From positions 1-48,193 of the forward strand of contig NZ_JACSQY010000004.1 of the NCBI RefSeq assembly GCF_014836415.1: a stretch of DNA of 48,193 nt, written 5' to 3'. Origin of the DNA: Sporosarcina gallistercoris. GTDB lineage: Bacteria > Bacillota > Bacilli > Bacillales_A > Planococcaceae. A model generated the notes under the pieces. That model saw only the letters and a program-made list of their open reading frames with translations, did no database searches and was not told the origin of the DNA. Below are positions 1 through 8,173 of the stretch, piece after piece (within the stretch, counting starts at the first letter, position 1; the number at the start of each line of letters is the position of its first letter). Made by a program: the position numbers and the translations under genes.

Positions 1-117
1 GTGTTTGTTCCGCCGGCAGAACCGGTTTCCCAAACGATATTTCGTTGACATTTTGCTGTTCAGTTTTCAAGGTTCATGTTGTCTGAAGCGTTAGTTGTAA
101 GTCTCGCTCCCGACTGC
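1..117 (-). other. 5' leader of an rRNA operon (16S gene lies beyond the left edge)
   Basis: On the minus strand the region downstream of the strong promoter at 124-152 carries a boxA-like antitermination sequence, CCTTGAAAACTGAAC (58-72), of the kind found in Bacillus rRNA leaders and spacers. No 16S sequence itself is inside the window, so this is only the transcribed leader. Seen: promoter and boxA-like string. Inferred: rRNA operon identity. Confidence 0.7.
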
Positions 118-123
118 TTTATT

Positions 124-152
124 ACTATACCAAGCGCATCAACATAAGTCAA
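124..152 (-). promoter_or_regulatory. Strong sigma-A promoter, rRNA-operon type
   Basis: Minus strand -35 TTGACT (147-152), exactly 17 bases, -10 TATAGT (124-129). Transcription would start near 117 and run leftward through the boxA-like leader out of the window. Confidence 0.8.
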
Positions 153-185
153 CACTTTTCGTCAATTTAATTACTAATCCTTACT

Positions 186-210
186 TTACCCGAAAAACCA
201 TGGTTTAAAC
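186..210 (-). promoter_or_regulatory. Sigma-B-like promoter upstream of the rRNA promoter
   Basis: Minus strand GTTTAA (205-210), 13 bases, GGGTAA (186-191), a near-ideal general-stress sigma-B promoter. It lies about 35 bases upstream of the sigma-A rRNA promoter and points the same way, with no protein gene between it and the window edge. The match is seen; activity is an inference. Confidence 0.45.
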
Positions 211-280
211 ATCATTTAATAAATTCTTATCTTCCACAGTTCATGTACGATTATAGATGGCTTAATCTGAAACCCAACAA

Positions 281-323
281 GAAAAACAGCTGTCGACTTC
301 CTCTAATGGAAAGTCAACAGCTG
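281..323 (-). terminator. Intrinsic terminator of the purine permease gene
   Basis: Inverted repeat CAGCTGT-GACTT / AAGTC-ACAGCTG (287-323), followed on the minus strand by a T-rich run (281-286). It starts 12 bases past the permease stop codon. Confidence 0.8.
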
Positions 324-334
324 TAAGAGTTAAG

Positions 335-1672
335 TTATTTGACGAAAACGAAATACAATATGAAGAGAACCATCAGTGCGTACATGATAGGATGGATTTC
401 CTTCTTTCTTCCGCTAAGTAACATTGTAATTGGATAGAAGATGAATCCGATCGCTATACCTGTTGCGATACTATACGTCAGCGGCATTGCAATAACAGTA
501 AAGAATGCCGGGACCGCCATTTCAAAACGTGTCCATTCGATACTCCCTAGGTTAGAAACCATAAGCACACCAACAATAATTAATGCCGGTGCTGTCACTT
601 CGGGTGTAATGACGAATAATAAAGGTGAGAAGAATAAAGCTAGTAAAAATAGAAGACCAGTTATAACAGAAGCAAATCCGGTTTTCGCCCCAGCTGCAAC
701 TCCCGCTGTGGATTCAACGTAAGAAGTAGTTGTGGATGTACCGAAAATTGCACCAGTTACTGTTGCCATGGAATCCGCCAACAATGCTCTTCCGGCACGC
801 GGCAACTTCCCTTCCTTCATTAAACCTGCTTGGGTTGCGACTGCAACGAGTGTTCCTGCAGTATCAAAGAAATCTACGAACAGGAATGTAATGATGATGA
901 CAAGAAACTGTGTTGTAAACAATTCGCTCGGGTTATTAAAAATCGTTTCAAACGCTGCACCAAAAGTTGGAGCGACACTCGGAACACTGGAAACAATCTT
1001 ATCCGGTACCTCAATAAGATTGGTCAACATTCCCGCCACGGTAGTTAAGATCATTCCATAGAAAATGGCTCCCTTAATTCCCCTAACCATCATGATCACC
1101 GTAATCACTAATCCAAAAATAGCAAGTAATACCGGACCTTGCGATAGATCTCCTAGCGTAACTAGCGTATTTGGGTCACCTACAATGATATTTGCATTTT
1201 GAAACCCTAAGAATGTTATGAACAAACCAATACCTGCACCGACTGCATATTTCAGTTGCGCCGGAATCGCATTAATAATCAATTCACGTAGTCCAGTTAA
1301 TGAAAGAACAATAAAGATAAGTCCTGAGAATAACACACCTGTTAAAGCGGTTTGCCAAGGGATTCCATAACCAAGAACGACCGAGAATGCAAAGAATGCA
1401 TTTAATCCCATGCCTGGTGCTAATCCGATTGGATATCGAGCGATGAGTCCCATAAATAATGAACCGACAGCTGCAGCTAAAGCCGTAGCCACAAATACTG
1501 CGCCTTTGTTCATTCGCATTGCATCTGGTATATCAGGTACACCGTCAAGAGATAAGACAAGAGGATTCACGGCCAATATGTACGCCATTGCGAGGAATGT
1601 AGTGATTCCTCCAATGATTTCCCTACGGTAATTCGTTCCTAACTTGTCAAACTCAAAATACTTTTTCATCAT
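335..1672 (-). CDS. pbuG: NCS2-family guanine/hypoxanthine permease (PbuG/PbuO, AzgA type)
   Basis: Proton-coupled purine-base importer of the cytoplasmic membrane. The protein of about 445 residues has the AzgA-subfamily start (KYFEFDKLGTNYRREIIGG), the GLAPGMGLNAFFAF segment near residue 85, the ATQAGL and GTSTTTSYVEST segments around 280-320, and roughly 12-14 hydrophobic helices. A TTG codon lies directly upstream, but ATG at 1672 (or 1669) fits the GAGGA ribosome site better. Expression is set by a guanine riboswitch with its own terminator (1691-1858), which begins 17 bases after guaA ends; no clear promoter lies between, so read-through from guaA is likely. Guanine/hypoxanthine specificity is inferred from the family and the riboswitch class. 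Confidence 0.9.
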   Translation of the reverse strand: MMKKYFEFDKLGTNYRREIIGGITTFLAMAYILAVNPLVLSLDGVPDIPDAMRMNKGAVFVATALAAAVGSLFMGLIARYPIGLAPGMGLNAFFAFSVVLGYGIPWQTALTGVLFSGLIFIVLSLTGLRELIINAIPAQLKYAVGAGIGLFITFLGFQNANIIVGDPNTLVTLGDLSQGPVLLAIFGLVITVIMMVRGIKGAIFYGMILTTVAGMLTNLIEVPDKIVSSVPSVAPTFGAAFETIFNNPSELFTTQFLVIIITFLFVDFFDTAGTLVAVATQAGLMKEGKLPRAGRALLADSMATVTGAIFGTSTTTSYVESTAGVAAGAKTGFASVITGLLFLLALFFSPLLFVITPEVTAPALIIVGVLMVSNLGSIEWTRFEMAVPAFFTVIAMPLTYSIATGIAIGFIFYPITMLLSGRKKEIHPIMYALMVLFILYFVFVK

Positions 1673-1690
1673 CAACCGTCCTCATCTGTT

Positions 1691-1734
1691 TTGATTTAAA
1701 AAGAGCATGCGACATCTACCGTCGCATGCTCTTT
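1691..1734 (-). terminator. Riboswitch expression-platform terminator before the permease gene
   Basis: A 14-bp perfect stem, AAAGAGCATGCGAC / GTCGCATGCTCTTT (1700-1734), followed on the minus strand by TTTTTAAATC. It sits between the guanine aptamer (1792-1858) and the permease start, as expected for ligand-induced termination. Confidence 0.85.
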
Positions 1735-1791
1735 CAAACTCTTCAAAATGGGGACCCTTCCTGTGGATCTTATACAAGAAGCGTTCCATTC

Positions 1792-1858
1792 ATCGTAGTC
1801 AAAGCATTTACGGTGCTCTGGTAGAAACTTTCGGGCCTTATTCCCAAGGATATACGAC
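1792..1858 (-). promoter_or_regulatory. Purine riboswitch aptamer, guanine class, controlling the permease
   Basis: The minus strand shows the purine-aptamer core: P1 TCGTA/TACGA, the three-way-junction string GTTTCTACC, loop CACCGTAAA and junction TTGACTACGA. The base at the specificity position (xpt C74) is C, which is the guanine rather than the adenine version. A long terminator follows at 1691-1734. Confidence 0.92.
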
Positions 1859-1874
1859 TATCAGTTATTCAGTT

Positions 1875-3413
1875 TTATTCCCACTCGATTGTTCCAGGTG
1901 GTTTTGCAGTAATGTCATAAACTACACGGTTGACGTGATCGACTTCCGCTGTGATACGTGAACTGATTTTCTCTAGAACATCCCAAGGGATACGAGCCCA
2001 ATCAGCACTCATACCATCAGAAGAGTGAACAGCACGAAGTCCGATTGCGTGATCATACGAACGTTTTCCGTCTCTCACACCGACACTCTTGATACCTGGA
2101 AGAACTGCGAAGTACTGCCAGATCGAGCGGTCAAGTCCAGCTAAAGCGATTTCTTCACGAAGGATGTAATCCGCGTCACGGACGATGTTCAACTTCTCTT
2201 CCGTCACTTCACCAAGTACACGTACTCCTAGACCCGGTCCTGGGAATGGCTGGCGGTTGTAGATATCTTCAGGCAGTCCAAGTTCTTTACCTACATTACG
2301 AACTTCGTCTTTGAACAACGCCTTCAATGGCTCGATCAATTCAAAGTCCATGTCTTCCGGCAAGCCGCCAACGTTATGGTGAGACTTGATGACTTCAGCA
2401 GTTGCTGTACCACTTTCAATGATATCTGCGTAGATCGTACCTTGCGCAAGGAAATCGATACCTTTCAGCTTCGCTGCTTCTTCATCAAATACACGGATGA
2501 ATTCGTTACCGATGATCTTACGTTTTTGCTCAGGTTCTGTAACTCCCGCAAGCTTGTCCAAGAAACGCTTCGCTGCATCCACTTTGATGAAATTCATATT
2601 GAACTTCGTGCTGAATGTATCGACAACACTTTCGACTTCACCTTTACGCAACAAACCGTGGTCTACAAAAATACAAGTCAACTGATCGCCAATGGCACGG
2701 TGGATAAGTGTTGCAACTACTGAAGAGTCGACTCCGCCGCTCAACGCACATAGAACTTTACGATCCCCCACTTGCTCACGGATCTTTTCCATTTCCACTT
2801 CAATGAAGCGCTCCATTGACCATTCGCCAGTCGGCTTGCAAATTGAACGAAGAAATGTACGAAGGATTTCTTGTCCGTTTTCCGTGCTATCCATTTCAGG
2901 ATGGAACTGAACGCCGAATATTCCTTTGTCTGCATTTTCGATTGCTGTAATATGTCCATGCTCGTCTTTCGCAGTTGCTGTAAAGCCTTCTGGAAGTTCT
3001 ACGATTTTTTCAGTACCGCCAATGTGTGCTGCAAATGATCCGCTGATTCCTGCAAATAATTCAGAAGTCCCTTCAGCAGTCAGTGTAGACGCTGCACCAT
3101 GTACTTCCATAGATGCTGTTTTTCCACCAAAATGTTCTGAGATGACTTCCAGTCCTGAGCCGAGACCGAGAACCGGAATTCCTAATGTAAAGATTTCAGG
3201 ATCGATGCCCGCGTCCATTTTCGTATCTCCACCAGACAAGACAATTCCAGCTGCATGCATATTACGGATTTCTTCTGCTGTTACAGTGTGCGGATAAAGC
3301 TCACTGTAGACGCCTAGGTCCCGTATTACGCGTGTAATTAGTTGGTTGTATTTGCTGCCTAAATCCAAAACTACGATCTTCTCTTGTTCAGACAATAATG
3401 GAGCTGCTGACAT
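1875..3413 (-). CDS. guaA: GMP synthase (XMP aminase) with a glutaminase domain lacking its catalytic Cys
   Basis: Converts XMP to GMP using ATP and a nitrogen donor. Of about 512 residues, the N-terminal ~195 form a class I glutaminase fold, followed by the ATP-pyrophosphatase loop ALSGGVDSS and the dimerisation domain ending PPGTIEWE. The start is ATG 3413, with AGAGGTGG just upstream; a GTG at 3422 lies inside that site. Oddity: the nucleophile motif of GuaA, normally GICYG, reads GLGSG here. The codon at 3159-3161 (residue 85, where family members have Cys86) is Gly, while FHPE, with the triad His and Glu, remains. The normal PNSVY and SHGD segments are also changed. The synthetase half looks intact, so I infer an ammonia-dependent enzyme. 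A guanine riboswitch precedes it. Confidence 0.93.
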   Translation of the reverse strand: MSAAPLLSEQEKIVVLDLGSKYNQLITRVIRDLGVYSELYPHTVTAEEIRNMHAAGIVLSGGDTKMDAGIDPEIFTLGIPVLGLGSGLEVISEHFGGKTASMEVHGAASTLTAEGTSELFAGISGSFAAHIGGTEKIVELPEGFTATAKDEHGHITAIENADKGIFGVQFHPEMDSTENGQEILRTFLRSICKPTGEWSMERFIEVEMEKIREQVGDRKVLCALSGGVDSSVVATLIHRAIGDQLTCIFVDHGLLRKGEVESVVDTFSTKFNMNFIKVDAAKRFLDKLAGVTEPEQKRKIIGNEFIRVFDEEAAKLKGIDFLAQGTIYADIIESGTATAEVIKSHHNVGGLPEDMDFELIEPLKALFKDEVRNVGKELGLPEDIYNRQPFPGPGLGVRVLGEVTEEKLNIVRDADYILREEIALAGLDRSIWQYFAVLPGIKSVGVRDGKRSYDHAIGLRAVHSSDGMSADWARIPWDVLEKISSRITAEVDHVNRVVYDITAKPPGTIEWE

Positions 3414-3454
3414 GAAATCCACCTCTTCTTATTTTTATTTCAAGTATACCCTTT

Positions 3455-3499
3455 AAATAGAGAAAGACGCGTTAGAAAGTAAACTCTTTCTGCGCGTCT
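3455..3499 (-). terminator. Riboswitch terminator before guaA
   Basis: Minus strand hairpin AGACGCG-AGAAAG / CTTTCT-CGCGTCT (3465-3499), followed by the T-rich TTCTCTATTT. It lies between the guanine aptamer (3564-3634) and guaA. Confidence 0.78.
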
Positions 3500-3563
3500 T
3501 CTGTTTCTATCGATATCTATGAAATAACGAAAACAGACTACGGTTTTCCCGTAGCTGCCGTCG

Positions 3564-3634
3564 CTATCATAGACAGGTCGTTTGCGGTGACCTGGTAGAA
3601 ACATCCGAACCATATTATCGGACCTATATGAGAG
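3564..3634 (-). promoter_or_regulatory. Purine riboswitch aptamer (guanine class, unusual J3/1) controlling guaA
   Basis: Minus strand: P1 CTCTCATA / TATGATAG with one mismatch, P2 TCCGA/TCGGA with loop AATATGG, GTTTCTACC, P3 AGGTC/GACCT with loop ACCGCAAAC, then GTCTATG. The ligand-pairing base is C (guanine class). The usual GACTATG is GTCTATG here, so the base equivalent to xpt A73 is U. An overlapping 65-codon frame is not a gene. Confidence 0.85.
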
Positions 3635-3661
3635 CATTCAAGTATTTTTATTCCTGGCATT

Positions 3662-3690
3662 ATTCTACTTCCATTCCGTTCAAAAATCAA
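3662..3690 (-). promoter_or_regulatory. Sigma-A promoter for the guaA riboswitch transcript
   Basis: Minus strand TTGATT (3685-3690), 17 bases, TAGAAT (3662-3667). It overlaps the stop codon of the transglutaminase gene and gives a start about 20 bases before the riboswitch P1. Confidence 0.65.
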
Positions 3691-5867
3691 CCAGTTGTCT
3701 CAATGATTAAATCTTCCCATATTTTACGTAATTCCGTCCAATCCTGACTAGTTTCCTTTTGACCGTATAAGCCCTTTTCATATGCAGCAGTCAGCGTACT
3801 CATTTTTTCATCCCCGCGCATTCTATCCACTTCTTTTGCATAGGTCATTAACGTTGTGCCTAGTGGTTTCCTTATTCCAACGCGATTCAAATGTTTTAGT
3901 AATTGTTCATATTGTATAGCAAATGTTTCCCACCCTTGAGACTTATTGCGACTGCTGCGTACAGCTAGGCGAGGCAGCCACTTTTTCCGGGTCATATATA
4001 ATCCGCCTGCAATCGCAACAATCGATACTCCAGCAACTATGCTAACTGCCACCCATGAACGCAACCACTCCGGAATAATCTGCAGCAACCAGGAGTCCTC
4101 TGTATTTTTACGTTTAGCGGCTTGCTTTTCTTGCTCCTGCTCCTTCTTGTTTTCCGGACGTTTGATTAATTCCTCTTCTTTCACATCATCTTCCGCAACT
4201 TCAATATCGAAGTTGATATTGGAGATCCCATTAAAGCCGATCGTCGGTTCGAACGGCAGCCAGCCGATACCAGGCATATACGCTTCTACCCATGAGTGTG
4301 CCTGGTTATTTGTGACCGTGTAGTATTTTTCCTGATTGTCATCACGATTCAACTGGCCAGGGGCAAACCCTTTCACCCATCTAGCCGGGATCCCTACAGA
4401 CCGGAGCATGACGACCATGGAGGAACTGAAGTTATCACAATAGCCACGTTTCGTTTCAAACAGGAATTGATCGACATAATCTTCATCTTCTTTCGGAACT
4501 GCAAATTTGTCTCTCGAGTAAACGAAGCCGCTTCTTCCGAAATACCTTTCAATGGCTTGTGCTTTCTGGTAAACACTCGGTGCATCTGCCGTCAATTCTT
4601 GAGCGAGTTCTTTGACCCTGGCAGGGACTTCTTCCGGCAAGCTCAAAAACTCATCCATTTCAAGTTTTATAGAATCCAGCGACTCCATATCCGTTGCACG
4701 GAGTTCTTTCAAGCTGTATTCCGGCGGAACGAATTCCGTTCGGTAATTCATCGTTATCGGTTCACCAGAATTCACTGTCAGCTTCCCGGAATCCACTTCC
4801 TGCTCATAGAGAAATCCTTCAGTAGTCTGCAGTTCTTCAAATCCATATGGATATGGCAAGATCGGCAGCGGTTCATACATCTCCACATCTGCACGCTGCC
4901 TAGGCGGAATCACCACTTGTCCGCCAATCAGACCTGAAAAACTCCCTTGAATCTCCGGATATGGCTCTGTTGCCTCCTGAATCCACCCTTTGGATGTATA
5001 CGTATTCTTCGTCTCCATCCTCCAATATTGACGAGAATCCACATATGCTTCAAATACAACAGAGTCATCTTGTTGAAACGGACCGCCTAATTGCGTGTCA
5101 TCCGGATCGTATCCTACCTTCGAAACACCTCGACCGTTTCCGCTGTCACCTAACCCCGCTGCAGAGCGGATAAATGGAACAGGATCCGGCCACGCCGGCT
5201 CTTTAACAGGAACAAGAATAGCAATAACCGCAATGAGCAGTAACAGCCCGCCTAAAGGGGCAATTGCTTTAAAATAATTTCTGATTGCCAGCTTAGTATT
5301 GTTTTTCGCAGATAACCGAAGTGGGAAAAGTAAACCTAGCAATAATAGCCCGATCACCATTACGCGTAAAATCGCAAAAGAGGCATTGTACGTTGTGAAG
5401 GTATCCACCACTGAGAGGAAAATCACCGTCATTCCGAAAAACAATAGGATGGACTTGCGATATTCGATCCAATAGCGGATCAAATAAGCAAGCATCCAAA
5501 GTAATATGAAAAATAACGCTGTGCGGAACGGATAGGAAATCTCCATCCACTCGCCGGTCGCTATGAGCGAGAGACTTTTACCGATATCTGACAAGGTGAT
5601 TTTCAATGCTTCCCCAGTTAGCCATTCGTTTCCATGAAAGACATATTGAAGCGAGAAAGTTATGTAGACTGCCTTAATCGGGATGCCGATCCAGCCCGGA
5701 ACACGCAGTAAACCAAATAGCAGACATAATGCAATAAATCCATAAAAGTGGCTAATGTGGCCTGTGTCTGTCAATTCCGCAACCGGCTTGAGCCACTCGA
5801 TCGCCATGAAGAAGGCAAGTGTATACAGCAGAATCATGAGCCACTTATCGATCCGGACATCTTTCAC
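3687..5867 (-). CDS. Membrane transglutaminase-like protein (TgpA/YebA family, DUF3488-transglutaminase-DUF4129)
   Basis: A 726-residue membrane protein: about six hydrophobic helices in residues 8-220, an extracytoplasmic region, a transglutaminase-like core and a further helix near 620 before a cytoplasmic tail (DUF4129). The catalytic Cys is in RGYCDNFSSS (residue 477), His in NNQAHSWVEAY (524) and the acidic member in LPFEPT (540). The start is GTG 5867 with AGGAGGTGG upstream; it overlaps the DUF58 gene by four bases (GTGA). It is the last gene of a moxR-DUF58-tgpA operon, a widespread set thought to act on the cell envelope. Substrate unknown; the family is secure. Confidence 0.88.
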   Translation of the reverse strand: MKDVRIDKWLMILLYTLAFFMAIEWLKPVAELTDTGHISHFYGFIALCLLFGLLRVPGWIGIPIKAVYITFSLQYVFHGNEWLTGEALKITLSDIGKSLSLIATGEWMEISYPFRTALFFILLWMLAYLIRYWIEYRKSILLFFGMTVIFLSVVDTFTTYNASFAILRVMVIGLLLLGLLFPLRLSAKNNTKLAIRNYFKAIAPLGGLLLLIAVIAILVPVKEPAWPDPVPFIRSAAGLGDSGNGRGVSKVGYDPDDTQLGGPFQQDDSVVFEAYVDSRQYWRMETKNTYTSKGWIQEATEPYPEIQGSFSGLIGGQVVIPPRQRADVEMYEPLPILPYPYGFEELQTTEGFLYEQEVDSGKLTVNSGEPITMNYRTEFVPPEYSLKELRATDMESLDSIKLEMDEFLSLPEEVPARVKELAQELTADAPSVYQKAQAIERYFGRSGFVYSRDKFAVPKEDEDYVDQFLFETKRGYCDNFSSSMVVMLRSVGIPARWVKGFAPGQLNRDDNQEKYYTVTNNQAHSWVEAYMPGIGWLPFEPTIGFNGISNINFDIEVAEDDVKEEELIKRPENKKEQEQEKQAAKRKNTEDSWLLQIIPEWLRSWVAVSIVAGVSIVAIAGGLYMTRKKWLPRLAVRSSRNKSQGWETFAIQYEQLLKHLNRVGIRKPLGTTLMTYAKEVDRMRGDEKMSTLTAAYEKGLYGQKETSQDWTELRKIWEDLIIETTG

Positions 5868-7069
5868 GCTTTAGCCACCTCCTGAAACGAGCGTTCGAAC
5901 TGTTCATCTGACAGCATTTGAACGGTCACACCTAACGATTTTGCCGTTCTCACGTTCCGCTCCACATAATCGGGGATCGGCTCCGTTCCGCTTCTCACCA
6001 CAAAACAAAATACTGGCTGGGCGCGTGATGCACTAAGAACAGCTCTCAAGAACAAAGCATCCGGATTTCCTGAAATGATTACAATAGCCCCCGCCCCTTG
6101 CAGCGCAACTGTATAATTCGGTTGCTTTGCCCGCGCTTCTTCCAATGGCTGCAAGCGGGCTAGTTGTGTCAGCGCCTTTCGTAGCTGCCCCTCCCCTGCA
6201 ATTGTGCCAATCGCGTCATTATCTGCGTCTGTCGTTAAAAACGTCAAATCCGCTTTCCGCACAGCAGCTTCTTTTAAAATGGATGCAGCAAATCGTATTT
6301 GTTCTTCAAACGTTTCCGAGGATTTCGCGTCCAGCAATAACGTGACATGCTCGCCCCGTTTGTTCTCGAATTCTTTCGTCATCAAGTTCTGTGTCCGTGC
6401 AAATGACTTCCAGTGGATCCATGACATCCGATCTCCTTGCTGATAGTCTCTGACGCTCGTTGCTACCGTCGTTTCTTTTATCAAAGAAAATGGTGACCTT
6501 GCAGTCCCTTTGTCATGGTAAGAACCGATTGGAACGTATTGTATGGATTTTGTCTCAGGAAAGATGAGGAGCGATGATTCTCCCTCTGCTGCAATCGTCT
6601 CGCGTTTTTTTATCCATCCTAAAAAATCCGCTATTTCCAGTTGCACATCTGAAAAATGATGCTCCCCTCTTTGTCGCCCTTTCAATTCGTACTGCAGGAG
6701 AACTTCCTTTTGAAATCCGATGATGAACAACTTTGAAGTTTCTTGGTGTGTGACGGAGGCAGCCCCCTCACAATACAGATCTCTGACCGCAAGATATAAC
6801 AATGGAAATCGATTCGTACGTTCTACACGAATTGTCACCGTAGTCGTTTCACCAATTCCAAGTAATGGACGTTGAATGACACGTGACACTGTCATCCGTT
6901 TTAACGGATATAACACAATTGAGAGCGCATACAAAGAAAATGGCACGATGAAGTAAAAAATCGTCCAACTTCCCATGCCCCCTTGAAACATCGCAAACGA
7001 ATATGCTCCACCTATAACGAGTAAAACAAATAACGTTTGAATGACGAGTGTTGCACGCTCTCGTGTCAT
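5864..7069 (-). CDS. DUF58 domain protein (YeaD type)
   Basis: A 401-residue protein with two N-terminal membrane helices (about 8-26 and 30-50), a beta-rich middle and the DUF58 signature DYQQGDRMSWIHWKSFART around residues 208-226, followed by a von Willebrand A-like segment (HVTLLLDAKSS). It overlaps both neighbours by four bases, so translation is coupled with the upstream MoxR ATPase and the downstream transglutaminase. DUF58 proteins are partners of MoxR ATPases; the exact role is unknown. The start ATG 7069 is inside the moxR stop (ATGA). Confidence 0.88.
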   Translation of the reverse strand: MTRERATLVIQTLFVLLVIGGAYSFAMFQGGMGSWTIFYFIVPFSLYALSIVLYPLKRMTVSRVIQRPLLGIGETTTVTIRVERTNRFPLLYLAVRDLYCEGAASVTHQETSKLFIIGFQKEVLLQYELKGRQRGEHHFSDVQLEIADFLGWIKKRETIAAEGESSLLIFPETKSIQYVPIGSYHDKGTARSPFSLIKETTVATSVRDYQQGDRMSWIHWKSFARTQNLMTKEFENKRGEHVTLLLDAKSSETFEEQIRFAASILKEAAVRKADLTFLTTDADNDAIGTIAGEGQLRKALTQLARLQPLEEARAKQPNYTVALQGAGAIVIISGNPDALFLRAVLSASRAQPVFCFVVRSGTEPIPDYVERNVRTAKSLGVTVQMLSDEQFERSFQEVAKA

Positions 7070-8016
7070 ACAGAGTTCGTCCTTAAAACAGGGACACGAA
7101 CTTTCTCCAAGACATCGACGAGCACGTTCTCAATGGTATGGCCGCTATACTCCGCGTCCGGGTGCAAAATGATCCGGTGACTAAATACATATGGAAGTAA
7201 ATATTGTACATCGTCCGGCGTTACATAATTCCGCCCTTTTATGAGTGCAAATGCTTGGCATGCTTTCATGAGGCCGAGTGATCCGCGTGGACTCACCCCC
7301 AGATAAACGGACGCATGGTCACGTGTAGCGTTCGCGCAGTCAACTATATACGATTTAACCGTTGCATCCACAATGATAGTTGTCACAACGACTTGAAGTT
7401 CACGTAAGTCCTCCAGCGTAATAGCAGGAGCCGTCAGTTCAGGTGGAAGTTGTGATTCCGAACGTGAAAGCACTTCAATTTCCTCATTCCTCGTCGGGTA
7501 CCCCATTTTCAATTTAAATAGAAAGCGGTCCATTTGTGCTTCTGGTAATGGATAAGTCCCTTCATATTCAATTGGATTTTGAGTAGCCATGACAAAGAAC
7601 GGTTTCGGAAGCTGCAGCGTTTTTCCATCTATCGTGATGGATGCTTCTTCCATCCCCTCCAAAAGTGCACTTTGCGTTTTAGGGGAAGTTCGATTGATTT
7701 CATCAGCCAAAATGATATTGCCTACAATTGGACCAGGTCTGAATTCAAACTCCATCTGTTTCGGGTTGTAAATCGATACACCGAGCACGTCGGAAGGTAA
7801 TAAGTCAGGCGTGAACTGGATTCTTTTGAAGTCAGCACCTATGGCAGCAGCCAATGATTTTACCATCACCGTTTTCCCGACACCGGGCACATCTTCAAGA
7901 AGGACATGTCCTCCCGCTAAAAGTGCTGTAAGACTAAGTTCACTAATATCACGTTTCCCCACAATTGTTTGCTCAATGCTCGTCAAAATGGCATCGATGT
8001 TCTCTTTATGTGACAT
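7066..8016 (-). CDS. MoxR-family AAA+ ATPase
   Basis: A 316-residue AAA+ ATPase with Walker A PGVGKT (about 44-49), Walker B IILADEINR (101-109), sensor 1 ATQNP and the MoxR hallmark PEAQMDRF. It probably acts as a chaperone for its DUF58/transglutaminase partners, metal insertion or complex assembly being the family theme. First gene of the three-gene operon, with GAAAGGGGAAAGAGG upstream of ATG 8016 and a good sigma-A promoter at 8064-8092. Confidence 0.92.
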   Translation of the reverse strand: MSHKENIDAILTSIEQTIVGKRDISELSLTALLAGGHVLLEDVPGVGKTVMVKSLAAAIGADFKRIQFTPDLLPSDVLGVSIYNPKQMEFEFRPGPIVGNIILADEINRTSPKTQSALLEGMEEASITIDGKTLQLPKPFFVMATQNPIEYEGTYPLPEAQMDRFLFKLKMGYPTRNEEIEVLSRSESQLPPELTAPAITLEDLRELQVVVTTIIVDATVKSYIVDCANATRDHASVYLGVSPRGSLGLMKACQAFALIKGRNYVTPDDVQYLLPYVFSHRIILHPDAEYSGHTIENVLVDVLEKVRVPVLRTNSV

Positions 8017-8063
8017 CCTCTTTCCCCCTTGCTCGTTTGCTGGATGATTCTACAGTTCTTTCC

Positions 8064-8092
8064 ATCATACCGGAATTTGTACAGTTGGACAA
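8064..8092 (-). promoter_or_regulatory. Sigma-A promoter of the moxR operon
   Basis: Minus strand TTGTCC (8087-8092), 17 bases, TATGAT (8064-8069), 48 bases before the moxR start. Confidence 0.6.
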
Positions 8093-8125
8093 ACTAATTC
8101 ACAAAACAAACAGAATTAAACAGCA

Positions 8126-8157
8126 ATAGAAAAACCTCTCTAAGGTAAGAGAGGTTT
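8126..8157 (-). terminator. Intrinsic terminator of pncB-nadE
   Basis: A 10-bp stem AAACCTCTCT / AGAGAGGTTT (8132-8157), followed on the minus strand by TTTTTCTATT, 17 bases past the nadE stop. Confidence 0.85.
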
Positions 8158-8173
8158 AAGAGGATTTACACAA

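Noticed and set aside
3440..3637. 65-codon minus-strand frame over the guaA leader
   Set aside because: Its whole length is the guanine riboswitch and terminator, which explain the sequence better.
4296..4937. 213-codon plus-strand frame inside the transglutaminase gene
   Set aside because: Antisense shadow of a well-supported gene; no ribosome site or recognisable protein.
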